Assembly: GCF_000671395.1 (NCBI RefSeq)
Contig: NZ_AQQY01000001.1
Span: 62,001-126,000, forward strand
Reading direction: 5' to 3'
DNA from: Actibacterium atlanticum
GTDB lineage: Bacteria; Pseudomonadota; Alphaproteobacteria; Rhodobacterales; Rhodobacteraceae
DNA length: 64,000 nucleotides
The notes beneath the pieces were generated by a model, which saw nothing but the letters and a program-made list of their open reading frames with translations, was not told where the DNA came from and made no database searches. Below, piece by piece: positions 37,204 through 44,937 of the stretch. How positions within the stretch are numbered: the first letter of the stretch is position 1; each line of letters starts with the position of its first letter. The position numbers and the translations under genes were made by a program.

Positions 37204-37273
37204 GGTTCGCGCCCGACCCCGCCCCCCAGGGCGGGCGCGAAATCGCACCCACCCTCGGCGCCGGGCGCGAACC
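37204..37273. repeat. 12-bp perfect inverted repeat with extra half-site
   Basis: GGTTCGCGCCCG (37204-37215) is the exact reverse complement of CGGGCGCGAACC (37262-37273), and CGGGCGCGAA recurs at 37232-37241, so two alternative hairpins are possible. A separate hairpin CCGGATTGC/GCAATCCGG lies just before at 37189-37208. Its position after the stop of the pentapeptide gene fits a terminator, but the spacing and lack of Ts are unusual. Confidence 0.6.
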
Positions 37274-38424
37274 TATGTTCCGATAGAAGGTGGCAGGGTA
37301 GGCGGCGGTGGTGGAGGTGGCGCCTGAAACAAGCCATCAAACGCATTGCGCAGGCCGTTCAACGCGGATGCACCGTATTCGCCCAACATGATCTCTCCGC
37401 CCGATAGAATGGCCGCAGCGGTACCCGCGCCTAGGGTGGTGCCAAACGAGATCGCGAAAGCAGAGGTGCCTTTGCGCCACACGGAAGAGTCTGCGCCCTT
37501 CTTCTTGAGCTCTTCGATTTCCGCAGTCTGCTTTTCGATGGTCGCGCGCAACTTTTCTATCTTGGCGAGGGCGTCAGTGAGTTCCTTGGCGAGACTGTCT
37601 TCATCGGCGGAAGGGATCGCTTTGGCCAGTTGTTTGAACGTGTCCGAGACCTGTTCGACCAGCAGCAGGTCATCGGGTAGGTCGTTGCAGTTGTTGGCTT
37701 GGCGAAAGGTTTGGGTGGCGTAATCGAGCTGTGCCGCGAAGGTTTCGGCGGTGTTGGCGTTTTGGGCCGGGGCGGCGAGGATAACTTGCACTTGAGTTTT
37801 CAGGGCGGCGAGTTGACGGGCCGATGGGTTGGTGGCTGGATCGGGCATTGGTTCCAGCGGGTCGGGTAGCTGTGGGGCGGGCTCAATCCCCTCCGGGTCC
37901 GGCCAGTGGGGTGGGTGGGTCAGGCCGAAACGCAGGATAGTGCCGGTGTCTCCATTCATTGCATCGACTTGTGTCTGTGTAAGGCTAGGGAGTTCGAGCA
38001 GTTTGGTGTTTAAGTACTGGCCTGCACTAATGATCGTGCGGACGTTTACATTTTTGACGGATGCCTTTTGATCGTATTCTCTTCCGAAATCGGCGTTCCA
38101 GAGATCAGCGCCTCTGAGGTCAGCATGATTTAGCTCAGCTGATGCCAACTGTGACCTACGAAGGTTCGCCCTCCTCATATTTGAGCTTTGAAGGTTAGCC
38201 CCTCTCAGATCGGCGGCGACGAGATTGGTGTCGGATAGGATTGCTGCTCGTAAATTCGTTCTCCTTAAGTCAATGCTGGAGGTCCCAAGTAGTGGGCGCG
38301 TTTTCTTGTAGGCACGGCGAATATCAAACCCCGACAAATCCGGCACAAAATCGTCGGACTCGCGCCGCGCGTTCCACGCTTCGACGCCTTCCAGCAGCCA
38401 TTCCAGGTGTTGGGGGTTGCCCAT
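37273..38424 (-). CDS. Pentapeptide-repeat protein with coiled coil and C-terminal membrane segment
   Basis: A 383-residue protein with several parts. Residues about 49-115 are pentapeptide repeats of the A(D/N)LxG type (IDLRRTNLRAAILSDTNL, ADLRGANLQSSNMRRANL, AELNHADLRGADLWNADF), forming a right-handed quadrilateral helix. A Pro-rich linker follows, then a helical region with a heptad stretch near 275-310 (LAKIEKLRATIEKQTAEIEELKKK), then a glycine-rich hydrophobic segment (about 318-345) and a poly-Pro tail. Nothing indicates gyrase protection. Function unknown; could be a membrane-associated scaffold. Confidence 0.72.
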   Translation of the reverse strand: MGNPQHLEWLLEGVEAWNARRESDDFVPDLSGFDIRRAYKKTRPLLGTSSIDLRRTNLRAAILSDTNLVAADLRGANLQSSNMRRANLRRSQLASAELNHADLRGADLWNADFGREYDQKASVKNVNVRTIISAGQYLNTKLLELPSLTQTQVDAMNGDTGTILRFGLTHPPHWPDPEGIEPAPQLPDPLEPMPDPATNPSARQLAALKTQVQVILAAPAQNANTAETFAAQLDYATQTFRQANNCNDLPDDLLLVEQVSDTFKQLAKAIPSADEDSLAKELTDALAKIEKLRATIEKQTAEIEELKKKGADSSVWRKGTSAFAISFGTTLGAGTAAAILSGGEIMLGEYGASALNGLRNAFDGLFQAPPPPPPPTLPPSIGT

Positions 38425-38482
38425 AATGCTTTCCTCAAATCCGTCCGCTCAGCCTAGGGGTGTGCGGGCGTGAGGTAAACAC

Positions 38483-39577
38483 TCAGTCGCGGCGGCGCAG
38501 GTCTTGGGGGGAGAGGCGGGCGACCATGTCGGGGTCGGCCTCGGTGCCATAGTGGGGATCATGCGCGGTGTCGGGCAGGGTTTGGGCGACCTCGCGGGCC
38601 ATGTCCTCGGGCAGTTGACCCAAGGAGGCGTCGTTGATCAGCAGGCTCTCGGTCGGGATGTATTCGGCATAGATGATTTCGTGGCGGTCAAAGACCACGT
38701 GGAAATATTCAACAAACCCGCCGCCGCGGATATAGACCTGATCGTCATCGACAAGATCGCGGGCTTTGACAAGGATTTCAGCGGTTTCGCCAAGGCCACG
38801 GCGGCCCTGACGATAGATGAACAGGCGTTGGTGCTGGCTGACGATCAGGTCGGATTCATTGGCCAGCACGCCTTTGGGGATGACCACGGGCGCATGGGCG
38901 CCGACGGCGCGCACGGTGCGGTGGCCGACCCAGCGCACGGGTTGGGGGCCGTGGTCGCGGGTCAGGATTTTGTCGCCGGGTGCGAGGTTTTCGATGGCGC
39001 GTTGGGAGCCATCCGCAAGAGTGATCAGCGTGCCGCGGGTAAAGGCCACGGGGGTGATATCGGCCAGACGGACCTCGGTTGGGTTTGGGTCGGCGGTCAG
39101 CAGGGTGTATTGCAGCTTTGGCTCGATCGGGTCGAGCGGCAGGAAGAACAGGTAGCGCCCGTCCTGCCCGCGCGGTTGGTGGCCGATCAGGATCAGGTCG
39201 ACCTTGTCGCCATCGGGTGCCATGAAGGTCAGGCGGCCCTCTAACATCAGCGTGTCGCCGGGATTGCCCAGTTCAGAGCCTTCGGCCACTTTGTGCCCGC
39301 CTTTGGCGGACAGGAAGCCACCCGCAGAGTCATCGGCGCTGACCGACAGTTCCTGCGTTTCAGCCATTTCCAGCAGGTGATAGACATCGCCCAGACACAG
39401 GTCGTCGATGGGCATCATCGGGTCGCCATGGTTGACGCCGGAAAGCACTTCGAGTTCGGTGGCTGGATAGACCTGAGCCGCGTAGCTTGCGCGCAGATTT
39501 GGCTTGGGCGCTTGGGTCATCTTGGCGCGAAATTCCTGTAACGAAAGGTTGTGTACTTGGTAAAGCGCGCGCACCAT
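38483..39577 (-). CDS. Hint-domain protein lacking the catalytic cysteine
   Basis: A 364-residue protein. The N-terminal half (about 1-195) is a beta-rich domain of unknown role; the C-terminal half resembles Hedgehog/intein (Hint) domains common in Rhodobacteraceae: FTRGTLITLADGSQRAIENL, PGDKILTRDHGPQPVRWVGHR, SQHQRLFIYR and HEIIYAEYIPTESLLIND. Where self-processing Hint domains have Cys before the first Phe, this one has Ala (VAFTRGT), so autocleavage is not expected. ATG at 39577 follows AGGGGAAG. It is divergent from the SDR gene. Confidence 0.78.
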   Translation of the reverse strand: MVRALYQVHNLSLQEFRAKMTQAPKPNLRASYAAQVYPATELEVLSGVNHGDPMMPIDDLCLGDVYHLLEMAETQELSVSADDSAGGFLSAKGGHKVAEGSELGNPGDTLMLEGRLTFMAPDGDKVDLILIGHQPRGQDGRYLFFLPLDPIEPKLQYTLLTADPNPTEVRLADITPVAFTRGTLITLADGSQRAIENLAPGDKILTRDHGPQPVRWVGHRTVRAVGAHAPVVIPKGVLANESDLIVSQHQRLFIYRQGRRGLGETAEILVKARDLVDDDQVYIRGGGFVEYFHVVFDRHEIIYAEYIPTESLLINDASLGQLPEDMAREVAQTLPDTAHDPHYGTEADPDMVARLSPQDLRRRD

Positions 39578-39669
39578 AGGGTTCGCTTCCCCTAAGGTCA
39601 ACGTGCCCGAGCTTTGCAGCCAGTATGCCGCAATGCTAGGCAGGGGAAAAGGGTAACAGGAGGGGTAAA

Positions 39670-40449
39670 ATGGATCTTGGAATTCGGGGGAAACGCGCGC
39701 TGGTGTGTGCATCGTCCAAGGGGCTGGGTCTGGGCTGTGCCCGGGCGCTGGCCGAGGCTGGCGTGGCGCTGGTGATGAACGCCCGTGGCGCCGAGGCTCT
39801 GGAGGCCTCGGCGCAAGCGATCCGCGAGGAGTTTGGGGTGGCGGTCACGACAGTTGTCGCAGATGTCACCACGGCCGATGGACAGGCTCAGGTGTTAGAG
39901 GCTGCGGGTGATGTGGACATTCTGGTAACCAATGCGGGCGGGCCGCCGCCGGGCATGTGGACCGATTGGGAGCGCGATGATTTCATCGCGGCGCTGGATG
40001 CCAATATGCTGGCGCCAATCGCTTTGATGAAGGCGGTGTTGCCCGGCATGATGGCGCGCGGCTGGGGCCGGGTGGTGAACATTACCTCGGTTTCGGTCAA
40101 AGCGCCGATTGCGGTGCTGGGCCTGTCGAACTCGGCGCGGGCCGGTTTGACCGGCTATGTTGCGGGCACGGCGCGGCAGGTGGCCGACAAAGGCGTGACC
40201 ATCAACAACCTGTTGCCCGGTCTGCACGATACAGACCGCGCGGCGGCGCTGGATGGCGGCGCGGCGGCGCAGCAGGGGATCACCGTCCAACAGGCCCGCG
40301 CCCAGCGTTTTGGGACAATTCCGGCGCATCGCTATGGCACGGCGGCCGAGTTCGGCGCGACCTGCGCCTTCATGTGCTCGCAACATGCCGGTTTCATGAT
40401 CGGGCAGAACATTCTGCTGGATGGCGGTGCGACCAACACCACGATGTAA
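39670..40449 (+). CDS. SDR-family oxidoreductase with non-canonical active site
   Basis: A 259-residue Rossmann-fold protein resembling beta-ketoacyl-ACP reductases. The nucleotide motif is ASSKGLGLGCA (in place of TGxxxGxG), VTNAGGPPPG is conserved, and the catalytic Ser is present in VNITSVS. The usual Tyr-x3-Lys is replaced: the aligned segment reads SNSARAGLTGYV, giving Ser-x3-Arg. This fits a known divergent BKR-like SDR subgroup lacking a full catalytic tetrad. The C-terminus LLDGGATNTTM is normal. Reaction unknown. AGGAGGGG at 39659-39666 gives a strong start. Confidence 0.85.
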   Translation: MDLGIRGKRALVCASSKGLGLGCARALAEAGVALVMNARGAEALEASAQAIREEFGVAVTTVVADVTTADGQAQVLEAAGDVDILVTNAGGPPPGMWTDWERDDFIAALDANMLAPIALMKAVLPGMMARGWGRVVNITSVSVKAPIAVLGLSNSARAGLTGYVAGTARQVADKGVTINNLLPGLHDTDRAAALDGGAAAQQGITVQQARAQRFGTIPAHRYGTAAEFGATCAFMCSQHAGFMIGQNILLDGGATNTTM

Positions 40450-40521
40450 CCGCGCTGGCGGCTTGCGCGCCGGGGCACCGCTTGGTATCCCGGCTGCAAT
40501 ATCCTATGTTTTCTCTAGGAA

Positions 40522-41643
40522 ATGAGGTGCGCCTTGGCTGAAGCCCCCCCGCGACTGGAAATTCGCAACATCACTCGTCAGTTTGGCGGGCGAAAGGTTG
40601 TGGATGACGTGTCGTTGTCGGTGGCCCCGGGCGAGGTCACCTGTCTGTTGGGGCCGTCTGGCTGTGGCAAGTCCACCACCTTGCGCATCATCGCGGGCGT
40701 GGACATGCAAAACAGCGGCGAGATTTATATCGACGGCAAGCTGATCTGCGACACCCAGTTCCGAGTCCCGCCTGAACGGCGTTCCGTGGGGATGATGTTT
40801 CAGGACTTTGCGCTGTTTCCGCATCTGAGCGTGGCCCAGAATGTCGCTTTTGGGCTGACCAAATCCCGCCGGGCAGAACGCGCCGCGCGGGTGCATGAGT
40901 TGCTGACCCGTGTCGGCCTTGCCCATTACGCTGATGAATACCCCCATGCGCTTTCGGGCGGGGAGCAACAGCGCGTCGCGCTGGCCCGCGCCTTGGCGCC
41001 GCGCCCCGGCATTATGCTGATGGACGAGCCGTTCTCAGGACTCGACAACCGGTTGCGCGACGACATTCGCGATGAAACGCTGGCCGTGCTGAAAGAAGAG
41101 GGCACAGCCGTTCTGTTGGTGACCCATGAGCCCGAAGAGGCCATGCGCATGGCCGATCAGATCGTGTTGATGCGGGATGGCAAGGTGGTCCAGCGCGGTG
41201 CGCCTTACAATATGTACAACGCGCCGGTGGATCGCGCAGCGGCGGCCTTCTTTTCAGACCTGAATGTGATCACCAGTTCGGTGCATAACATGATGGCGGC
41301 CACGCCGTTTGGCGAGTTCATGACGCCGGGGCTACCGGATGGTTCGTTGGTCGATATCGCCATTCGCCCACAGCATCTGAAGATCGAATTTGACCGCAAC
41401 GGTCACGCCCCTTCGGCCACGCCGCAAAATGGCATGCCCGCACGCGGCAGGGTCGAACGGGCCCGGTTCATGGGCGACGAAAGCCTTGTGGAATTCCGCA
41501 TGGAATATGACGGCTCGCTTTTGAAAGCGACCTTGCCCGGCGTGTTCCTGCCCAAGCCGGACACGCCGATGTGGCTGCTGATCCGGCGTGATCGCTGTTT
41601 GGTCTTTCCCTCGACCCACAGCGATTCCATTGCCGCCAGCTAA
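40522..41643 (+). CDS. ABC transporter ATP-binding protein (FbpC/PotA-like)
   Basis: ATPase of a binding-protein-dependent importer, 373 residues. Walker A GPSGCGKST, Q loop MFQDFALFPHL, signature LSGGEQQRVALARAL, Walker B GIMLMDEPFSGLD and H loop VTHEPEEA are intact, followed by a regulatory TOBE-like domain after about residue 240. The sequence is closest in layout to iron(III) or spermidine/putrescine ATPases. No permease or binding protein lies nearby, so it is an orphan. TTG at 40534 with GAGG upstream is an alternative start. Confidence 0.9.
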   Translation: MRCALAEAPPRLEIRNITRQFGGRKVVDDVSLSVAPGEVTCLLGPSGCGKSTTLRIIAGVDMQNSGEIYIDGKLICDTQFRVPPERRSVGMMFQDFALFPHLSVAQNVAFGLTKSRRAERAARVHELLTRVGLAHYADEYPHALSGGEQQRVALARALAPRPGIMLMDEPFSGLDNRLRDDIRDETLAVLKEEGTAVLLVTHEPEEAMRMADQIVLMRDGKVVQRGAPYNMYNAPVDRAAAAFFSDLNVITSSVHNMMAATPFGEFMTPGLPDGSLVDIAIRPQHLKIEFDRNGHAPSATPQNGMPARGRVERARFMGDESLVEFRMEYDGSLLKATLPGVFLPKPDTPMWLLIRRDRCLVFPSTHSDSIAAS

Positions 41644-41646
41644 GGG

Positions 41647-42024
41647 TTAACCCCCCATTTCACGCGGTGCGCCGGTGGCCATATTGGTGCCGATGTATTT
41701 CTTGTTCGCGGTTTTCCAGGCGCCGAACCCGCCATCCAGATGCGCGATTTTGCTGTGACCGGCGGCCAGGTAGGACTCGGCCATTTTGCGCGACCGCACG
41801 CCCGAGCCGCAATGGAGCACCAAGGGGCGTTCGCCCGCTGTGGGCAGAAACTTGGGGTCAAATCCGGCCATCGGCATCAAAAGCGCGCCGTGGATATGTT
41901 CAAACATGTATTCTTGCGGCGTGCGCACGTCGATCAGGGTAATCGCGCCCTGCGCCATCGCAGCGGCGACATCTTCGGGGTTCCAGTGTTCCAGCGTCTT
42001 GCCGCCCAAATCCTCGGTATGCAT
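41647..42024 (-). CDS. Rhodanese-like sulfurtransferase domain protein
   Basis: A single-domain rhodanese of 125 residues. The domain shows ITLIDVRTPQEYMFEHIHGALLMPM and the active loop LVLHCGSGVRSRKMA with the catalytic Cys, ending HLDGGFGAWK. Such proteins move sulfane sulfur, often for cyanide detoxification, thiolation or redox signalling. AAAGGAG just before the ATG at 42024 decides the start over an upstream in-frame ATG at 42078. Convergent with the ABC ATPase, only 3 nt between stops. Confidence 0.9.
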   Translation of the reverse strand: MHTEDLGGKTLEHWNPEDVAAAMAQGAITLIDVRTPQEYMFEHIHGALLMPMAGFDPKFLPTAGERPLVLHCGSGVRSRKMAESYLAAGHSKIAHLDGGFGAWKTANKKYIGTNMATGAPREMGG

Positions 42025-42189
42025 CGGAGTCTCCTTTAACGAGTGAGTCGCGCGCATTTTGCGGAAAAAATCAAACATTCACACCCTTGAATGCGGCAGA
42101 TGATTGCCCATGGAATGGGATTTGTGAAAGAAATCGTCATTTCCGTGCCAAATGGGGTTTGCACTTTAGTCGTGAACCCATAAATGTTT

Positions 42190-42203
42190 TTGACGAATAT
42201 CAA
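42190..42203 (+). promoter_or_regulatory. FNR-like palindrome upstream of tatA
   Basis: TTGACGAATATCAA matches TTGAY-N4-RTCAA. It lies 39 nt before the tatA start, too close for class II activation of a start near the gene, so if functional it could repress or act on a start close to the ATG. Weak evidence. Confidence 0.35.
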
Positions 42204-42241
42204 TCAGGGCGCCCTTGAGGCGGCCCGTAGGGGAGAAGACC

Positions 42242-42463
42242 ATGCTCAACAATATCGGCCTGCCCGGCCTTCTGCTTATCGCCGTCGTGGTTCTGGTGCT
42301 GTTTGGCCGCGGTAAAATCTCGTCGCTGATGGGCGAAGTGGGCAAAGGCATCACCGCCTTCAAGAAAGGTGTCAAAGACGGCACCGAAGAGCTTGAAAAC
42401 GAAATGGAAGCCGCCAAGGACATCACGCCCGAAGTGGAAGTCGAAGAAAAAGACAAAGTCTGA
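42242..42463 (+). CDS. tatA: Sec-independent protein translocase subunit TatA
   Basis: Pore-forming Tat component of 73 residues. One N-terminal membrane helix ([21 protein letters not shown]) contains the FGRGK hinge, followed by an amphipathic helix ([21 protein letters not shown]) and an acidic tail. GGGGAG upstream gives the start at 42242. Tat exports folded, often cofactor-containing proteins with twin-arginine signals. Confidence 0.95.
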   Translation: MLNNIGLPGLLLIAVVVLVLFGRGKISSLMGEVGKGITAFKKGVKDGTEELENEMEAAKDITPEVEVEEKDKV

Positions 42464-42493
42464 TCTTTCTGATCCGCGCAAGGCAGGTGTCGC

Positions 42494-42964
42494 ATGTTTG
42501 ATCTTGGCTGGACCGAGCTTTTAGTGGTTGGGATTGTCGCGCTTATTGTCGTCGGCCCCAAAGACCTGCCCGGAATGTTCCGCACTCTGGGCCGGTTTAC
42601 CGCCAAGGCAAAGGGCATGGCGCGCGAGTTTCAGCGCGCCATGAATGATGCCGCCGATGAGGCGGGCGTCAAAGATGTGGCCAGCGATCTGAAGGCGGCC
42701 ACCAACCCCAAGAAGATGGGGCTGGATGCGGTGAATGACGCGGTCGAAAAGTTCGAAAAGTGGCAGCCACCGATGCCCGGCAAGGACAAGACCGAGCCCG
42801 CCAAGACCGAGCCTTTGTCTGAAGAACGGGCCGAAGCTGCTCGCAAGATCAACGAGGCCACCGCCAAAAAGGCGGAGGCGCGCATTGCCGCGCAAGAGGC
42901 CGCAAAGGCCGAAGCCGACACCAAGGCCACGCCTGAAGACAGTGCTGGAAAGACCGACGCATGA
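42494..42964 (+). CDS. tatB: Sec-independent protein translocase subunit TatB
   Basis: Receptor component of the Tat system, 156 residues. The N-terminus MFDLGWTELLVVGIVALIVVGPKDLPGMFRTLG has the TatB Glu8 and the GP hinge, followed by an amphipathic helix and a long Lys/Ala/Glu tail. It overlaps tatC by 4 nt (ATGA), as usual for equimolar TatBC. Confidence 0.95.
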   Translation: MFDLGWTELLVVGIVALIVVGPKDLPGMFRTLGRFTAKAKGMAREFQRAMNDAADEAGVKDVASDLKAATNPKKMGLDAVNDAVEKFEKWQPPMPGKDKTEPAKTEPLSEERAEAARKINEATAKKAEARIAAQEAAKAEADTKATPEDSAGKTDA

Positions 42965-44016
42965 GCGACGCCGAGCCCGAGATCGAAGAAACCAGCGCCC
43001 CGTTGATTGAACATCTGGCCGAGCTGCGCACGCGGCTGATCCGTGCCGTCGGGGCGTTTATCGTAGGCATCGTTCTGGCCTTTGCCGTGGCCGAGCCGAT
43101 CCTGCAATTCCTGTTGGCCCCTATCGAAGCGACCCTGCGCGATTTGGGCGATCCGGCCCCGACGTTGCAGTATACCTCGCCCCAGGAATACCTTTTCACG
43201 CTGTTCCGCATCTCGATGGTGTTTGGCTTTGCGCTGGCCTTCCCGGTTATTGCGCATCAGCTTTGGCGGTTTGTCGCGCCGGGGCTTTATAAGAACGAAA
43301 AGAACGCATTCTTGCCCTTTATCATCGCCTCGCCGGTGATGTTTCTGCTGGGGGCCGCGTTCGCGCATTTCGTCGTGACCCCGCTGGCCATGGCGTTCTT
43401 CCTTGGCTTTGCCGATGTCAGTTCGATCTTTGCCAATCTGTTGTCGACGGCGGTGCCTAACCTGCCCGTGGACGCGGCGGCGGTGGTGCCGGAAACCGAT
43501 GACGGCATCAAGATCACCTTCTTTGGTAAGGTGAATGAATCCCTTGATATCACGCTGAAATTTATCATCGCCTTTGGCCTGTGTTTCCAGCTACCGGTTC
43601 TGCTGACCTTGATGGGTAAGGCCGGTCTGGTCAGCGCCGCCGGTCTGGGCGGCGTGCGCAAATACGCCATGGTGGCGATCTTGCTGCTGGCCGCTTTGGT
43701 GACCCCGCCGGATGTGGTCACACAGCTGATCCTGTTCACCGTGGTCTATGGGCTCTATGAAGTCTCGATCTTCCTTGTTGGGCGCGTTGAAAAGAAACGC
43801 GAACGCGATCTGCGTGCGCAGGGCCTGTGGTTTGACGAGGACGAAGACGAAGAAGAGGCCGACGAAGCCGAGGCAGCAGATGCCGACGCCGAAACCCAAG
43901 CCGCCTTTACCCCCACCAAGGACGATCCGCTGGTTGACGAGTTCGACGCAGAGGAGGAATCCAAGGATGGTGACATCGAAGAAGACGACCCGGGTCAGGT
44001 CGACGACACCAAGTGA
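42961..44016 (+). CDS. tatC: Sec-independent protein translocase subunit TatC with acidic tail
   Basis: Six-helix core of the Tat receptor, binding the twin-arginine signal. Conserved parts are APLIEHLAELRTRLIRAVGAF, YTSPQEYLFTLFRISMVFG, and LVTPPDVVTQLILFTVVYGLYE. At 351 residues it is about 90 longer than E. coli TatC because a very acidic, probably disordered C-terminal tail (from about residue 280, rich in Asp/Glu) is added. The stop overlaps the DUF815 gene start. Confidence 0.95.
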   Translation: MSDAEPEIEETSAPLIEHLAELRTRLIRAVGAFIVGIVLAFAVAEPILQFLLAPIEATLRDLGDPAPTLQYTSPQEYLFTLFRISMVFGFALAFPVIAHQLWRFVAPGLYKNEKNAFLPFIIASPVMFLLGAAFAHFVVTPLAMAFFLGFADVSSIFANLLSTAVPNLPVDAAAVVPETDDGIKITFFGKVNESLDITLKFIIAFGLCFQLPVLLTLMGKAGLVSAAGLGGVRKYAMVAILLLAALVTPPDVVTQLILFTVVYGLYEVSIFLVGRVEKKRERDLRAQGLWFDEDEDEEEADEAEAADADAETQAAFTPTKDDPLVDEFDAEEESKDGDIEEDDPGQVDDTK

Positions 44017-44867
44017 TGTCTGACACTGAGTACCTGAAACGGATCGCCGAAGCGCTGGAGCGGGTCAGCCCCGCCCCGGCCGCGGCCCCCGACTTCGCCG
44101 CTGCGGATGCCTTTGTCTGGCAGGTTTCACCGGATCATCTGGTGCCGGTGCCCAAGGTCAACCGCGTGGCGCTTGAGCTGCTGGTGGGGATCAACCGCTC
44201 GCGGGATACGCTGCTGGAAAACACCCTGCAATTCGCCCGCGGCCTGCCGGCCAACAACGCGCTTTTGTGGGGCGCCCGTGGGATGGGCAAGTCGTCCTTG
44301 GTCAAGGCCGTGCATGCGGCGGTGGTCGATCAGGGCCTGCCGCTCAAGATCGTCGAAATCCAACGCGAAGATCTGGCCACCATCGCCCGCCTGCTGACGC
44401 ATCTGCGCGCTGTACCTGATACGCGGTTCATCCTGTTTTGCGATGATCTGTCCTTCAGCCATGATGATCAGCACTACAAATCGCTTAAGGCGGTGCTGGA
44501 CGGTGGTATCGAAGGGCGCCCGGAAAATGTGGTGTTCTACGCCACCTCGAACCGTCGCCACCTGATGCCGCGCGACATGATCGAGAATGAGCGCTCCAGC
44601 GCGATCAACCCGTCCGAGGCCGTCGAGGAAAAGGTTTCGCTGTCGGATCGGTTCGGGTTGTGGCTGGGCTTCCATCCCTGCGATCAGGACGAGTTCCTGA
44701 CCATGATCCGGGGCTATTGCGACGCTTACGATGTGCAGATTGATGACGATACGCTTCGGGCCGAAGCCATCGAATGGCAGGCCACGCGCGGGTCGCGTTC
44801 AGGCCGGGTGGCGTGGCAGTATTTTACCGATCTGGCGGGCCGCAGAGGCGTCGCGCTGACAAAATAA
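44016..44867 (+). CDS. DUF815-family AAA-type ATPase
   Basis: A 283-residue P-loop ATPase. It shows Walker A LLWGARGMGKSSLVKAVH, Walker B RFILFCDDLSF, and a sensor-type TSNRRHLMPRDMIEN, the hallmark of DUF815. A catalytic Arg segment (RFGLWLGF) follows. The function is not known; a link to Tat or membrane protein handling is suggested only by its 1-nt overlap (TGATG) with tatC. Confidence 0.88.
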   Translation: MSDTEYLKRIAEALERVSPAPAAAPDFAAADAFVWQVSPDHLVPVPKVNRVALELLVGINRSRDTLLENTLQFARGLPANNALLWGARGMGKSSLVKAVHAAVVDQGLPLKIVEIQREDLATIARLLTHLRAVPDTRFILFCDDLSFSHDDQHYKSLKAVLDGGIEGRPENVVFYATSNRRHLMPRDMIENERSSAINPSEAVEEKVSLSDRFGLWLGFHPCDQDEFLTMIRGYCDAYDVQIDDDTLRAEAIEWQATRGSRSGRVAWQYFTDLAGRRGVALTK

Positions 44868-44877
44868 CAAAATAGTT

Positions 44878-44904
44878 TGTCACAGATCGCTCCCAACTGA
44901 TGTC
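44878..44904 (+). promoter_or_regulatory. ECF41-like promoter before the sigma factor gene
   Basis: TGTCACA (44878-44884), a 16-nt spacer and TGTC (44901-44904) resemble the ECF41 group promoter TGTCACA-N15/16-CGTC with one mismatch. It lies in the 70-nt gap before the sigma gene, with an expected transcript start near 44911, 27 nt before the ATG. It suggests autoregulation. Confidence 0.6.
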
Positions 44905-44937
44905 TAACTAAGTATAGGCAATCAGATGAGGCGCCCC

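Noticed and set aside
41640-41656. Palindrome GGGTTAACCC between the ABC ATPase and rhodanese genes as an operator
   Set aside because: It lies across the two convergent stop codons, where no promoter is expected; at most a weak termination signal.
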